From assembly GCF_027000115.1 (NCBI RefSeq), contig NZ_JALTON010000053.1:56793-120792 (forward strand): a stretch of DNA of 64,000 nucleotides, given 5' to 3'. Both the position numbers and the translations under genes were made by a program. This DNA comes from Thiohalobacter sp. (GTDB lineage: Bacteria > Pseudomonadota > Gammaproteobacteria > Thiohalobacterales > Thiohalobacteraceae). The notes below the pieces were generated by a model. That model worked only from the letters and a program-made list of their open reading frames with translations. It had not been told where the DNA came from and did no database searches. Below, piece after piece: positions 37,202-47,107 of the stretch; position 1 is the stretch's first letter; every line of letters begins with the position of its first letter.

Positions 37202-37684
37202 TTATGACTGTTTCAGGCCCTCGAGTGTGGCACGGTAGTGGTTGGCGTGCCGTTCCTCGACCCGTGCCAGGGCGGCGAAGCGCTTCGCGGCCAGTTCCAG
37301 GGTGCGGCGGAACTGCTCGGCGTGCTCGCGCGACTCGGCGATCTGCTCGTCGAACTCGCGTACCGCGGCCTCGTTGCGTTCCTGCTCGGCCAGGTGGCGG
37401 AACCTGGGATACATCTCGGTGTACTCGTAGGTCTCGCCGGCGATGGCCAGCGCCAGGCAGCGGGCAGGATCGAGCTGGTCGGCCGGGTACAGCAGGTCCA
37501 TGTGGCCGAAGGCGTGCTGGACCTCCTGGGCGGCGGTTTCCTCGAACACGCGCGCCGTTTCCTCGTCGCCATGGGCGCGGCAGATGCGCGCGAAGTAGCG
37601 GTACTTGATGTGGGCCATCGACTCGCCGGCCAGGGCGGCCTCGATGTTCTCGATGGTGACCGATCTCGGGCTGTTGTCGTTCAT
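37202..37684 (-). CDS. Rubrerythrin (diiron domain only)
   Basis: A 160-residue ferritin-like protein that reduces hydrogen peroxide at a diiron site. Iron ligands are visible in [33 protein letters not shown] and [13 protein letters not shown]. It lacks the C-terminal rubredoxin domain of classical rubrerythrin; a separate rubredoxin gene follows 52 bases later. A predicted OxyR operator lies upstream, fitting a peroxide-defence role. Confidence 0.9.
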   Translation of the reverse strand: MNDNSPRSVTIENIEAALAGESMAHIKYRYFARICRAHGDEETARVFEETAAQEVQHAFGHMDLLYPADQLDPARCLALAIAGETYEYTEMYPRFRHLAEQERNEAAVREFDEQIAESREHAEQFRRTLELAAKRFAALARVEERHANHYRATLEGLKQS

Positions 37685-37721
37685 GCTGGATCTCCTTGGG
37701 TTGTCTGTGCTGTCGGAGTCC

Positions 37722-37751
37722 AGAATAGGGGCGGCCTGTTGATGGATCCAA
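37722..37751 (-). promoter_or_regulatory. Predicted rubrerythrin promoter
   Basis: Read on the minus strand, TTGGAT (37751-37746) and TATTCT (37727-37722) are separated by 18 bases, placing transcription start near 37715, about 30 bases before the ATG. The -35 box touches the OxyR operator, the usual position for activation by OxyR. Confidence 0.5.
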
Positions 37752-37787
37752 TGAATATTAATGATTTTCCCAATAGCTTGTAGCTAT
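37751..37787. promoter_or_regulatory. Predicted OxyR operator
   Basis: ATAGCTTGTAGCTAT (37773-37787) matches the OxyR half-operator ATAGnTnnnAnCTAT at every defined position. Seven bases away, ATGAATATTAATGAT (37751-37765) is a weaker second half at the correct spacing. The site lies next to the rubrerythrin promoter, and OxyR itself is encoded at 39288-40208. The divergent small gene at 37897 could share the control. Confidence 0.62.
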
Positions 37788-37896
37788 CATGGGGCCCGGG
37801 CTGCGTGATGGCCGTCACCCGTTTCCGCAACGTGCCCCAAGCCAGGGCGGGCAGCGGACGCTGACCTCCCGAGATCCAAACCCGGGGAGGTTGTTC

Positions 37897-38220
37897 ATGA
37901 AGTACGCGATTCCTGCAGTTCTGGGGCTGGCGCTGGTCGCCGCCGGGCCTGTGTGCGCAGTCGACACCGATGCCGCCATCGGTGGCGCGGTGGGCGGTGC
38001 CGTGGTGGGCTCGGAGCTGGGCGGGCGCGACGGTGCCATTGCCGGGGCGGCCGTGGGCGCGGCGGTCGGCACCGCGGTTGCGACCTCGGACGAGGCGTCC
38101 GGGGGTTCGGCCGGCAGCCGGGTCGAGGTCGGTGTCGGCGGCAAGGGCGGCCCGCCCGCGCATGCCTGGCGTACCCCGCCGGGGCATGTGAAGAACGGCA
38201 AGCCGCACAAGTGGAAGTGA
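37897..38220 (+). CDS. Exported glycine-zipper protein
   Basis: A 107-residue protein with a signal peptide (KYAIPAVLGLALVAAGPVCA) and a glycine-zipper stretch (AAIGGAVGGAVVGSELGG, then AGAAVGAAVGTAVA), ending in a basic tail (GHVKNGKPHKWK). Glycine zippers of this type insert in or associate with the outer membrane. GGGGAGG precedes the ATG. It is divergent from the rubrerythrin operon; function unknown. Confidence 0.75.
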   Translation: MKYAIPAVLGLALVAAGPVCAVDTDAAIGGAVGGAVVGSELGGRDGAIAGAAVGAAVGTAVATSDEASGGSAGSRVEVGVGGKGGPPAHAWRTPPGHVKNGKPHKWK

Positions 38221-38229
38221 GCCGCCGCT

Positions 38230-39288
38230 TCAGCCGAGCAGGCGGCGCAGGAGCAGCAGGCAGGCCAGCGCCCAGCCGCTCGCGGCAAGCCACGGTGCCG
38301 CTTCGCCGGCGACCGGCGCTGCGAGCCGGGCGATGGTGGCCACCGCCACCAGGGCGGTGGCCAGGGCCATGTCCGTGAAGCGCGTCAGCGGACGCCGCAC
38401 CCGCAGCGCCGCAGTACGCGCCATCATCACCAGCGTCAGGGTGCCCAGCGCACCCAGCGCGAGTCCGTGCCAGGCGGCGATGGCCATCCCGGTTTCGAGC
38501 CATGCGCTGCCCGCGGCCAGCAGCAGTCCGACGCCGACCCAGCACTGGCCCGCCGCCAGCGTCGCCAGCCGCGAATCAGCCGCCAGCCGGGGTGCGTGTG
38601 CCCAGGGCAGGCGCCACAGGGCCAGTCCCCCGGCGAGCAGCAGTGGCCCGCTCGCCCAATCGGACCGACCGACCGCCAGACATGCCGTCGCCGCCAGCAG
38701 CAGTGGTCCCAGCAGCGGTTCCAGCGACGCAGCACGCAAGCCGGAACGAGACAGTCCGGCGCGGTCCAGCGCCCCGGCAACAGCCGTGTGCAGGGCCCGT
38801 CCGCCCATGACCAGCAACAGCAGTGCCAGCACCGACAGCGTTGCGAACAGGCTGCGGTCCTGCATCGCCACATCGCCTTCCAGGCGTCCCTCCCACCAGA
38901 GCGCATCCAGCACTACGAGGCCCGCCAGTACCAGCGGCGGAAACCGGTTGCGCAGGCGGCGCGCCGAGCGCCACAGGGGCAGGCCGGCGAGGCCGGCCAG
39001 CAGCAACGGATAAGCCAGCCCGGCCAGTGCCACGGGCACGGACGGGGCACACAGGGCGGCCGCGCGCGCCAGCAGCCAGCTCAGGGCCAGCGCGGGCGCG
39101 AGCCCGGGCGTGCAGCCATTGACCAGAAAGCCCCCGATCACGGCGCCGGCGAAGCCGAACAGCATCTCATGTCCGTGCCAGCGCGCGTCCAGATGGACGG
39201 GAAGCGGACCCGCCAGCCAGATCACCGGCGCCAGTCCGCCACCCAGCGCGGCGAGCGGAAACAGCAGCCGCCAGGGTGCCATGCTCAT
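38230..39288 (-). CDS. NnrS family membrane protein
   Basis: A 352-residue membrane protein with about ten to twelve hydrophobic segments. ARWHGHEMLFGFAGAVIGGF near the N-terminus is the haem/copper-binding signature of NnrS, a protein linked to tolerance of nitric oxide during nitrate respiration. Its ATG overlaps the oxyR stop (TGATG-type junction), so the two are translated together. In a nap-bearing organism this fits a defence against nitrosative stress. Confidence 0.85.
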   Translation of the reverse strand: MSMAPWRLLFPLAALGGGLAPVIWLAGPLPVHLDARWHGHEMLFGFAGAVIGGFLVNGCTPGLAPALALSWLLARAAALCAPSVPVALAGLAYPLLLAGLAGLPLWRSARRLRNRFPPLVLAGLVVLDALWWEGRLEGDVAMQDRSLFATLSVLALLLLVMGGRALHTAVAGALDRAGLSRSGLRAASLEPLLGPLLLAATACLAVGRSDWASGPLLLAGGLALWRLPWAHAPRLAADSRLATLAAGQCWVGVGLLLAAGSAWLETGMAIAAWHGLALGALGTLTLVMMARTAALRVRRPLTRFTDMALATALVAVATIARLAAPVAGEAAPWLAASGWALACLLLLRRLLG

Positions 39289-40208
39289 CAGACCGGTTTC
39301 AGGCAACTGGACAGGCCGGACATCAGTGCCTCGCGCAGGGCGTCGATGGCCCCCGGCCGGGGGAAGGACTTGCGCCAGGCCAGCGCCACCCGCCGGCCGG
39401 GCGCGGGCTCGCGGAACCGGCGCGTGACCAGCAGGCGCTGGGCGTAGCGTTCCGCCCCCACCGCGCTGCAGGGCAGCACCGTGATACCCAGCCCGCTGGC
39501 GACCATGTGGCGCAGCGTTTCCAGCGAAGTGCCGGCGACCGTCTGTCCCAGCGGCCCCTGCTCCAGTCGCGCGGCGCAGGCCGGGCAGGCGTCCAGCACC
39601 TGATCGCGGAAGCAGTGGCCCTGCCCCAGCATCAGCAGGGGTTCGCTGGCGAGCTCGGCCGGATCGATGGCCTCGCGCGCCCGCCAGGGGTGGTCGGCAG
39701 GCACGACCACCATGAAGGGTTCGTGGTAGAGCGGCAGCGTGACCAGCCCCGGTGCCTCGAATGGCAGCGCGATCAGGATGGCGTCCAGTTCGCCGAGGCG
39801 CAGCCGCTCCGAGAGCTGGGCGGTGTAGCCTTCCTCGATCACCAGCGGCATCTGCGGGGCACGTTCGTGCAACGCGGGGATGAGCTGGGGCAGCACATAG
39901 GGGCCGATGGTATAGATGGCGCCCAGCCGCAGCGGACCGACCAGTGGATCGCGGCTTTCATCCGCGAACAGGCGAATGCGCTCGGCCTCCTCCAGCACCC
40001 GCTGGGCCTGCTCCACGATGCGCGCCCCGGCCGGGGTGGGCACGGCCTCCTGGCGCCGGCGTTCGAACAGTGCCACGCCCAGTTCCGATTCCAGCTTGCG
40101 CACCGCGACCGAGAGGGTCGGCTGGCTGACGAAGCAGGCCTCCGCCGCGCGCCCGAAATGGCGGGTGCGGGCCAGGGCGACGATATAGCGGAGTTCGGTG
40201 AGGGTCAT
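39288..40208 (-). CDS. oxyR: Hydrogen peroxide-sensing LysR-type regulator OxyR
   Basis: A 306-residue LysR-family regulator with N-terminal HTH (TLTELRYIVALARTRHFGRA). The sensing pair is in GQGHCFRDQVLDAC, with the two cysteines nine positions apart exactly as Cys199/Cys208 of E. coli OxyR; peroxide drives disulfide formation between them. It lies 16 bases after hemF and overlaps nnrS. A matching operator sits 1.5 kb away before the rubrerythrin operon. Confidence 0.93.
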   Translation of the reverse strand: MTLTELRYIVALARTRHFGRAAEACFVSQPTLSVAVRKLESELGVALFERRRQEAVPTPAGARIVEQAQRVLEEAERIRLFADESRDPLVGPLRLGAIYTIGPYVLPQLIPALHERAPQMPLVIEEGYTAQLSERLRLGELDAILIALPFEAPGLVTLPLYHEPFMVVVPADHPWRAREAIDPAELASEPLLMLGQGHCFRDQVLDACPACAARLEQGPLGQTVAGTSLETLRHMVASGLGITVLPCSAVGAERYAQRLLVTRRFREPAPGRRVALAWRKSFPRPGAIDALREALMSGLSSCLKPV

Positions 40209-40224
40209 GCCGCCCCCGCAGGGT

Positions 40225-41217
<993 letters not shown>

Positions 41218-42261
41218 CTAGGCAGCCGGCACCTGATGTTCCAGGGTCACCCGATTGCGGCCCATGCGCTTGGCGTGATAGAGCGCGGCATCGGCGCGGG
41301 CGATGAAGGATTCCGCATCGTCCTCCGGCCGCCACTCGGCGACGCCCAGCGACAGGGTGACCGGCCCCAGCGGCTCGCCGGAATCCTTCTTGCGCAGCCG
41401 CTGCTGCTGCACCCGGGCACGAAGCTGCTCGGCCACGGCCAGCGCACCGGCGATGGGCGTACGCGGCAGCAGCAGGGCGAACTCCTCGCCCCCGAAGCGG
41501 GCGACCAGGTCCTGGCCCTTGATGCCGTCGCGCAGAATCTCGGCGACCAGTCGCAGGATGGTGTCTCCGGTCAGGTGGCCGAAGCGGTCGTTGACGCGTT
41601 TGAAATGGTCGATGTCGGCGATGATCAGGCACAGGGGGCCCGCGTCTTCGCCCGCACGCTGCATCTCGCGTTGCAGGGCGGCATCGAACGCCTTGCGATT
41701 GGCGATGCCGGTGAGTGCATCCAGCGCTGCCTCGTGGCGGGCCGCCTCGAGTTCGTGGCGCAGGGTGGCGAGTTCGGCATTGGTCTGGTCGAGGCGTTCC
41801 TGCAGCATGCGGTTGGCGGCCTGCATGGCGCGGGTCTCGTTGAGGAACTCGCCGACCAGCGTACGGAATTCCTCCGGTCCCATCTGTTCGGCGAGGCGCC
41901 GGGTGTAGTCGCGCAGCACGTTCTCGTAGCGGTGGGCCTGATCGCCCGAACTGCTCAGTTGCTCGAGCACCGAGGCGACCAGATCACGAACCTCGATGCG
42001 CATCTGCTCGATGGCGCGGCGCTCCGGGCCCTCGATGAATTCCTCGAACAGGCGCCGGGAAAATTCGGCGTCCAGCGGCCGCCGGGTTTCCAGCGCGTGA
42101 TCGATCTGTTGCCGCAGTTCGCCGTTGCGGCCGCTGACGTATTCGTACCAGACCGTGAAGTGCGGCGGCGTGGCCGGAATCCGGTTGCGCGACATCAGCG
42201 GCAGGGCCAGGCGCACGAACTCCGCCGCCTGCTCGCTGCTCTCGTGGTATTGCATCCTCAT
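41218..42261 (-). CDS. GGDEF-domain diguanylate cyclase
   Basis: A 347-residue protein without transmembrane segments. A helical N-terminal region with coiled coil (ANRMLQERLDQTNAELATLR) is followed by a GGDEF domain from about residue 180 with an intact active-site GGEEF. It should make cyclic di-GMP. The inhibitory I-site position reads KGQD in place of RxxD, so product inhibition may be weak. Start at 42261 follows AAGGGAG. No EAL domain is present. The input signal is unknown. Confidence 0.9.
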   Translation of the reverse strand: MRMQYHESSEQAAEFVRLALPLMSRNRIPATPPHFTVWYEYVSGRNGELRQQIDHALETRRPLDAEFSRRLFEEFIEGPERRAIEQMRIEVRDLVASVLEQLSSSGDQAHRYENVLRDYTRRLAEQMGPEEFRTLVGEFLNETRAMQAANRMLQERLDQTNAELATLRHELEAARHEAALDALTGIANRKAFDAALQREMQRAGEDAGPLCLIIADIDHFKRVNDRFGHLTGDTILRLVAEILRDGIKGQDLVARFGGEEFALLLPRTPIAGALAVAEQLRARVQQQRLRKKDSGEPLGPVTLSLGVAEWRPEDDAESFIARADAALYHAKRMGRNRVTLEHQVPAA

Positions 42262-42485
42262 GGCTCCCTTTGGCCCGCTTCCGCCTTGGTGCGGTAGGCG
42301 GGCTGGCACCGCCGGCCCCGGTTGCGGCCGCCCGAGGCGCCGGACTGTCCGCTGTCATGCGGAAGCCGCGCGCGGGGGCGGGGTGCACGGAACGGCCTGC
42401 CGGTCTATGCCTCCGCGCCGGCTTGCCGTCACTTTTTGTCAGTCCGGGATGGAAAGCAGGGATCGTGCCATCGCCATCGCGGCGG

Positions 42486-43073
42486 TCAGCGGCGCAGCAG
42501 GGCACCGGAGAGGGCGTCGCGGATGGTTGTCGGACGGTCGAGTCCGCCCAACCGGCCGTGCAGGACGCCATCCAGTTGCCCCTCAAAATATTTCATGCAT
42601 TTCAGGGCGCTGCGCGCAGGCCGGTGGCCGGAGGGGTTGGCGCTGGTGGAGACCAGAGGGCGGCCGGCCACGGCACAGAGGGCGGCGGCCAGGGGATGGG
42701 CGGTGACCCGCACGGCCAGCGTCGGTCGGCCGCCGGTGAGCCAGTCCGGCACCCAGTCCTGCGCCGGCCACAGCCAGGTGTGGGGACCGGGCCAGGTGGC
42801 GAGCACCGCCTTGCGGCGCGCCGCAGGCAAGGGTGCGAGCAGAGGTTCGACGCGCTCGAGGCGGTCGCTGATCAGGATCAGGCCCTTGTCGGCAGTACGT
42901 CCCTTGAGGGCGAGCAGGCGGGCAACGGCGACCGGATCGAAGGGATCGCAGCCCAGGCCCCAGACGGCCTCGGTGGGATAGGCGATCACGCCGCCCGCGA
43001 GCAGCAGGCGCCGTGCCTGGCGCAGCGGCCAGGGGCGCACGGCGGAGGACTCAGCCGCTGGCGGCATCGGCAT
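42486..43073 (-). CDS. tsaC: Threonylcarbamoyl-AMP synthase TsaC (YrdC/Sua5 family)
   Basis: A 195-residue enzyme that makes threonylcarbamoyl-adenylate for the t6A tRNA modification. AYPTEAVWGLGCDPFD is the family signature, followed by LKGRTADKGLILI and STSANPSGHRPA. Short form without the Sua5 C-terminal domain. Its start overlaps the topA end by 23 bases. Confidence 0.93.
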   Translation of the reverse strand: MPMPPAAESSAVRPWPLRQARRLLLAGGVIAYPTEAVWGLGCDPFDPVAVARLLALKGRTADKGLILISDRLERVEPLLAPLPAARRKAVLATWPGPHTWLWPAQDWVPDWLTGGRPTLAVRVTAHPLAAALCAVAGRPLVSTSANPSGHRPARSALKCMKYFEGQLDGVLHGRLGGLDRPTTIRDALSGALLRR

Positions 43074-45354
43074 CCGCGTCGGTCTCCACCGGCTCGCTGA
43101 ACTTGCAGTCCTTCTGCGGACAGACCTTCTCGGTGCCGCGACGCTTGGTGGTCTTGAGGGTCAGCATGGGCCAGCCGCAGCTCGGGCAGGGCTCGTCCAG
43201 CGGCTGGTTCCAGACCGCGTACTTGCATTCAGGATAGGTGGAACAGGAATAGAAGATCTTGCCGTTGCGCGACTTGCGCTTGAGCATGGTGCCCTTGCCG
43301 CACTCGGGGCACTTGACCCCGGTATCCTCGGGCTTCTCCAGCGGCTCGATGTGCTTGCAGTCGGGGTAGCTGGAGCAGCCGATGAACTTGCCATAGCGGC
43401 CGCTGCGGATGATGAGGTCGGAACCGCACTCGGGACACTTGCGGCCCTCCACGACCTCGGGTTCCGCGGATTCCGCCGTCTCGCCCAGGTTGCGAGTGTA
43501 GTCGCACTCGGGATAGCCGGAGCAGCCGACGAAGCGCCCGCGCCGTCCCAGCTTGATCTGCAACGGCTTGCCGCACTTGGGGCAGGCCTCGTCCATGGCC
43601 TCGGTGGTCACGTCCTGGCGCGAGACGCTCTCCTCCTTTTCCTTGACCAGCTTGCTGAACGGCTTCCAGAAGGACTCCAGCAGCGGGATCCACTCGCGCT
43701 CGCCGCGGGCGATCTCGTCGAGGTCGTCCTCCAGCCGTGCGGTGAAGTCGTAGTCGACGTAGCGGGTGAAGTGGTCGGTGAGGAAATGGCTGACGATGCG
43801 GCCGACATCGGTCGGCTGGAAGCGCCGCTTCTCCAGGGTGACGTATTCGCGCGCCAGCAGTGTGGAGATGATGGTCGCATAGGTCGAGGGCCGGCCGATG
43901 CCGTGTTCCTCCAGCGACTTGACCAGGCTGGCCTCGGTGTAGCGTGGCGGCGGCTCGGTGAAGTGCTGTTCGGGGCGGATGGCCAGCAGTTTCACCCGGT
44001 CGCCGGCCGCCATCGGCGGCAGCAGGCGCTCGTCGCCCTCGCCCTTGCCGTCGTCCACGCTCTCCTGGTAGACCTTCATGAAGCCGGGGTTGGCGATGGT
44101 CGAGCCGGTGGCGCGCAAGCGGTTGCCCTCGCCGGCGGCGAAGTCCACGCCCACGGTATGAACGGTGGCATGGATCATCTGGCTGGCGACGGTGCGCTTC
44201 CAGATCAGGTCGTAGAGCCTGAACTGGTCGCTGCTGAGGTGGCTCCTGATCTCCTCGGGCGCGCGCAGCGCCGAGGTGGGGCGTACGGCCTCGTGTGCCT
44301 CCTGGGCGTTCTTGGCCTTGGTCTTGAACTGGCGCGGCTTGTCCGGCAGATCCTCCTTGCCGAAGCGCCGGACGATGAGTTCGCGCAGCTCCTCCACCGC
44401 CTCCTGGGCGAGATTCACCGAGTCGGTACGCATGTAGGTGATCAGGCCGACCGAGCCCTCGCCGATGTCGATACCTTCATAGAGCTGCTGGGCGACGCGC
44501 ATGGTGCGGCTGGCGGAGAAACCCAGCTTGCGCGAGGCCTCCTGCTGCAGGGTGGAGGTGGTGAAGGGCGCCGAGGGGTTGCGCTTGCGGCTCTTCTTCT
44601 CGACCTTTTCGACCACCAGCTCGCCGTCGGCTGCGGCCAGCAGGGCCTTTTCGATCTCGTGCGCCTGCTCGCCCCTGGTGACCGAGAACTGGGTGATCTT
44701 CTTGCCTTCATACTGCGTCAGCCGGGCGCTGAAGGGTTGCGCGCCCTTTTCCACATCGGCATCGATGGTCCAGTATTCGCGCGGCTTGAAGCGTTCGATC
44801 TCCTCCTCGCGCTCGACGATCATGCGCAGCGCCGGGCTCTGTACCCGGCCCGCCGACAGGCCGCGGCGGATCTTCTTCCACAGCAGCGGTGACAGGTTGA
44901 AGCCGACCAGATAGTCCAGCGCGCGCCGCGCCTGCTGCGCGTTCACCAGGTCCATGGACAGTTCGCGCGGATGTTCGATGGCCTCCTGGATGGCGCGCTT
45001 GGTGATTTCATGGAACACCACCCGGTACACGGGCTTGTCCTTGAGCACGCCGCGTTCCTTGAGGATCTCGTACAGGTGCCAGGAGATGGCCTCGCCCTCG
45101 CGGTCCGGGTCGGTGGCCAGATATAGGGCATCGGCCTTCTTCATCGCCTTGGCGATGGCATCCACATGGCGGGCGTTCTTCTCGATCACCTGGTACTTCA
45201 TGGCGAAGCCGTGCTCGGGATCGACGGCGCCGCCCTTGGGCACCAGGTCGCGGACGTGTCCATAGGAGGCCATGACCTCGAAGTCCTTGCCCAGGTACTT
45301 CTTGATGGTCTTGGCCTTGGCCGGCGATTCCACGATGACCAGGTGCTTGCTCAT
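43051..45354 (-). CDS. topA: DNA topoisomerase I
   Basis: A 767-residue type IA topoisomerase that relaxes negative supercoils. The Toprim domain starts HLVIVESPAKAKTIKKYLG, and the catalytic tyrosine is in GLITYMRTDSVNL near residue 305. The C-terminus has three clear C4 zinc ribbons (CPKCGKPL, CPECGSDL, CPECGKGT) and a fourth beginning CPSCGWPM. It is about 100 residues shorter than E. coli TopA, mainly at the C-terminus. Confidence 0.96.
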   Translation of the reverse strand: MSKHLVIVESPAKAKTIKKYLGKDFEVMASYGHVRDLVPKGGAVDPEHGFAMKYQVIEKNARHVDAIAKAMKKADALYLATDPDREGEAISWHLYEILKERGVLKDKPVYRVVFHEITKRAIQEAIEHPRELSMDLVNAQQARRALDYLVGFNLSPLLWKKIRRGLSAGRVQSPALRMIVEREEEIERFKPREYWTIDADVEKGAQPFSARLTQYEGKKITQFSVTRGEQAHEIEKALLAAADGELVVEKVEKKSRKRNPSAPFTTSTLQQEASRKLGFSASRTMRVAQQLYEGIDIGEGSVGLITYMRTDSVNLAQEAVEELRELIVRRFGKEDLPDKPRQFKTKAKNAQEAHEAVRPTSALRAPEEIRSHLSSDQFRLYDLIWKRTVASQMIHATVHTVGVDFAAGEGNRLRATGSTIANPGFMKVYQESVDDGKGEGDERLLPPMAAGDRVKLLAIRPEQHFTEPPPRYTEASLVKSLEEHGIGRPSTYATIISTLLAREYVTLEKRRFQPTDVGRIVSHFLTDHFTRYVDYDFTARLEDDLDEIARGEREWIPLLESFWKPFSKLVKEKEESVSRQDVTTEAMDEACPKCGKPLQIKLGRRGRFVGCSGYPECDYTRNLGETAESAEPEVVEGRKCPECGSDLIIRSGRYGKFIGCSSYPDCKHIEPLEKPEDTGVKCPECGKGTMLKRKSRNGKIFYSCSTYPECKYAVWNQPLDEPCPSCGWPMLTLKTTKRRGTEKVCPQKDCKFSEPVETDADADAASG

Positions 45355-45467
45355 GGGGGTGTTCCGGGGGGCGTTTCCGGGTTCGGCATGCCGGCGCGGC
45401 GGCCGGTCACGGCCCTCTCGGGCGGTTCAATCTGGAATGCGACGGCGTGTGCCGCCGTCGGGTGTGT

Positions 45468-45947
45468 TCAGTGGAGCCTGCCGGGAAGATCGTCGAAGAC
45501 GTAGTCCTCCATCCAGGCATAGGCAGCCTCCTGGCCGGGCTGGTTGAACAGCACCATGAGCACGATCCACTTCAGCTGCTCGATGTCGAAGTCGTCGGTC
45601 TCCAGTGCCATCACCCGGTCGATCACCAGCTCGCGGCTGGCCGGCGTGAGGATGCCCATCTGTTCGAGGAAGATGAGGAAACCCTGCATCTCGAGATCGA
45701 GACGCACCGCCTCGCGATCGGTATACAGGCGGATGGCGTGCGCCGTCTGAACCGTGGCCGTGCCGCTGTCGCGCATCCGGATCAGGCCCTCCAGCCAGTC
45801 GAAGGCCTTGTTGATCTCGGCCGGGGCGAAGCCCGCTTCCAGCAGCTCCACGTGCAGCGATTCGCGGTCCGGGTTCAGCTCGTACTCTTCATCCATGTAA
45901 TAGTTTTCAAACAGATACATCAGCACGTCGAGCATGCTTTCCTTCAT
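45468..45947 (-). CDS. smg: Smg family protein (DUF494)
   Basis: A 159-residue acidic protein of unknown function conserved next to dprA and topA in Gammaproteobacteria. MKESMLDVLMYLFENYYMDE at the start and IEQLKWIVLMVLFNQPGQE near the C-terminus are diagnostic. It starts one base after the dprA stop, so translation is coupled. A small GC hairpin (45440-45460) follows its stop but has no U tract. Confidence 0.92.
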   Translation of the reverse strand: MKESMLDVLMYLFENYYMDEEYELNPDRESLHVELLEAGFAPAEINKAFDWLEGLIRMRDSGTATVQTAHAIRLYTDREAVRLDLEMQGFLIFLEQMGILTPASRELVIDRVMALETDDFDIEQLKWIVLMVLFNQPGQEAAYAWMEDYVFDDLPGRLH

Positions 45948-45948
45948 T

Positions 45949-47064
45949 TCAACCTCGCTTGTCGGTGCGCGCATAGCGTCCGCCGGGGGCCGGCACCACG
46001 TACCCTTCCAGCTCCAGGATCAGGAGCATGGAGGAAACGGCTTCCGCCGTCAATCCGCTGCGCCGGACCAGTTCGTCGACCGAAACCGCGTCCCAGCCAA
46101 GGCTTTCCAGCAGCCCCAGGTGGTCGGCGTCGAGCGCCGGCGGCGCGGCCTCGGTGGGCTCGGCAGCCCCGGTTTCGGCTGCGACACCGGCCAGCGGCCC
46201 CAGTTCCTCGAGCACGTCGGCGGCGGTTTCCACCAGCTTGGCGCCCTGCCGGATCAGGGCATGGCAGCCGCGCGCCAGCGGGTTGTGGATGGAGCCGGGG
46301 ATGGCGAATACCTCGCGGCCCTGCTCGGCGGCCAGCCGGGCGGTGATCAGCGAGCCGGAGCGGACCGCGGCCTCGACCACCAGCACTCCCAGCGACAGGC
46401 CGCTGATGATGCGGTTGCGGCGGGGGAAGTTCTCCGGTCGTGGCGGGGTTCCGGTGGGAAATTCGGACACCAGTGCGCCCTGTGCCGCGATGGCATGGGC
46501 CAGCGGGTGGTGGCGGGCGGGATAGACACGGTCGAGGCCGGTACCGGTGACCGCCACCGTGGGCCGGCCGGCGGCCAGCGCGCCCTCGTGGGCGGCGGCG
46601 TCGATGCCCAGTGCTAGGCCACTGGTGATCACCAGGCCGGCCCGGGCCAGAAAGGCGGCGAAGTCGCGCGCCGTGCGCGCCCCGCCCTCGGTGGGATTGC
46701 GGCTGCCGACCATGGCCAGCTGCAGCCGGCCGAGCACGGCCGGATCGCCCTGCACGAACAACAGCGGCGGCGGGTCGGGGATCTCCGCCATCAGGCGCGG
46801 GTAGGCGGGGTGCTCGAGGGTGAGGATGTGGCGGTCCGGGCCCGCGGCCCACTCCAGGTCCGCATCCAGGGCGGCGGCGTCGGGGTGGCGCAGGAAGTCG
46901 CGGGCGCTGTCCGGCCATTCGGACGGCGGTTCGGCGACCAGTCGGTCCGGATCCCTGCCCTCGGCCAGCGCGGCGTTGATGCGCGCCGGGCCGAGCCCTG
47001 GGGCACGCAGCAGGCTCAGCCAGAGGCGGAGTCGATCCGGGTCCTGGGGATCCTGGGCAGTCAT
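45949..47064 (-). CDS. dprA: DNA-processing protein DprA (Smf)
   Basis: A 371-residue protein that loads RecA on incoming single-stranded DNA in natural transformation. It has an N-terminal SAM-like region, the Rossmann-like core with [18 protein letters not shown] and [18 protein letters not shown], and a C-terminal winged-helix ([20 protein letters not shown]). Located between the LysM gene and smg. Confidence 0.94.
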   Translation of the reverse strand: MTAQDPQDPDRLRLWLSLLRAPGLGPARINAALAEGRDPDRLVAEPPSEWPDSARDFLRHPDAAALDADLEWAAGPDRHILTLEHPAYPRLMAEIPDPPPLLFVQGDPAVLGRLQLAMVGSRNPTEGGARTARDFAAFLARAGLVITSGLALGIDAAAHEGALAAGRPTVAVTGTGLDRVYPARHHPLAHAIAAQGALVSEFPTGTPPRPENFPRRNRIISGLSLGVLVVEAAVRSGSLITARLAAEQGREVFAIPGSIHNPLARGCHALIRQGAKLVETAADVLEELGPLAGVAAETGAAEPTEAAPPALDADHLGLLESLGWDAVSVDELVRRSGLTAEAVSSMLLILELEGYVVPAPGGRYARTDKRG

Positions 47065-47107
47065 GGCTCCGGGGCCGCCTCCCTGCGGCCCGTCGGGGGT
47101 CCGTGGT

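Noticed and set aside
45440..45460. Terminator after smg
   Set aside because: The CGACGGCG/CGCCGTCG hairpin is followed by CATTCC, not a T run, on the minus strand; it is mentioned only as a possible pause site.
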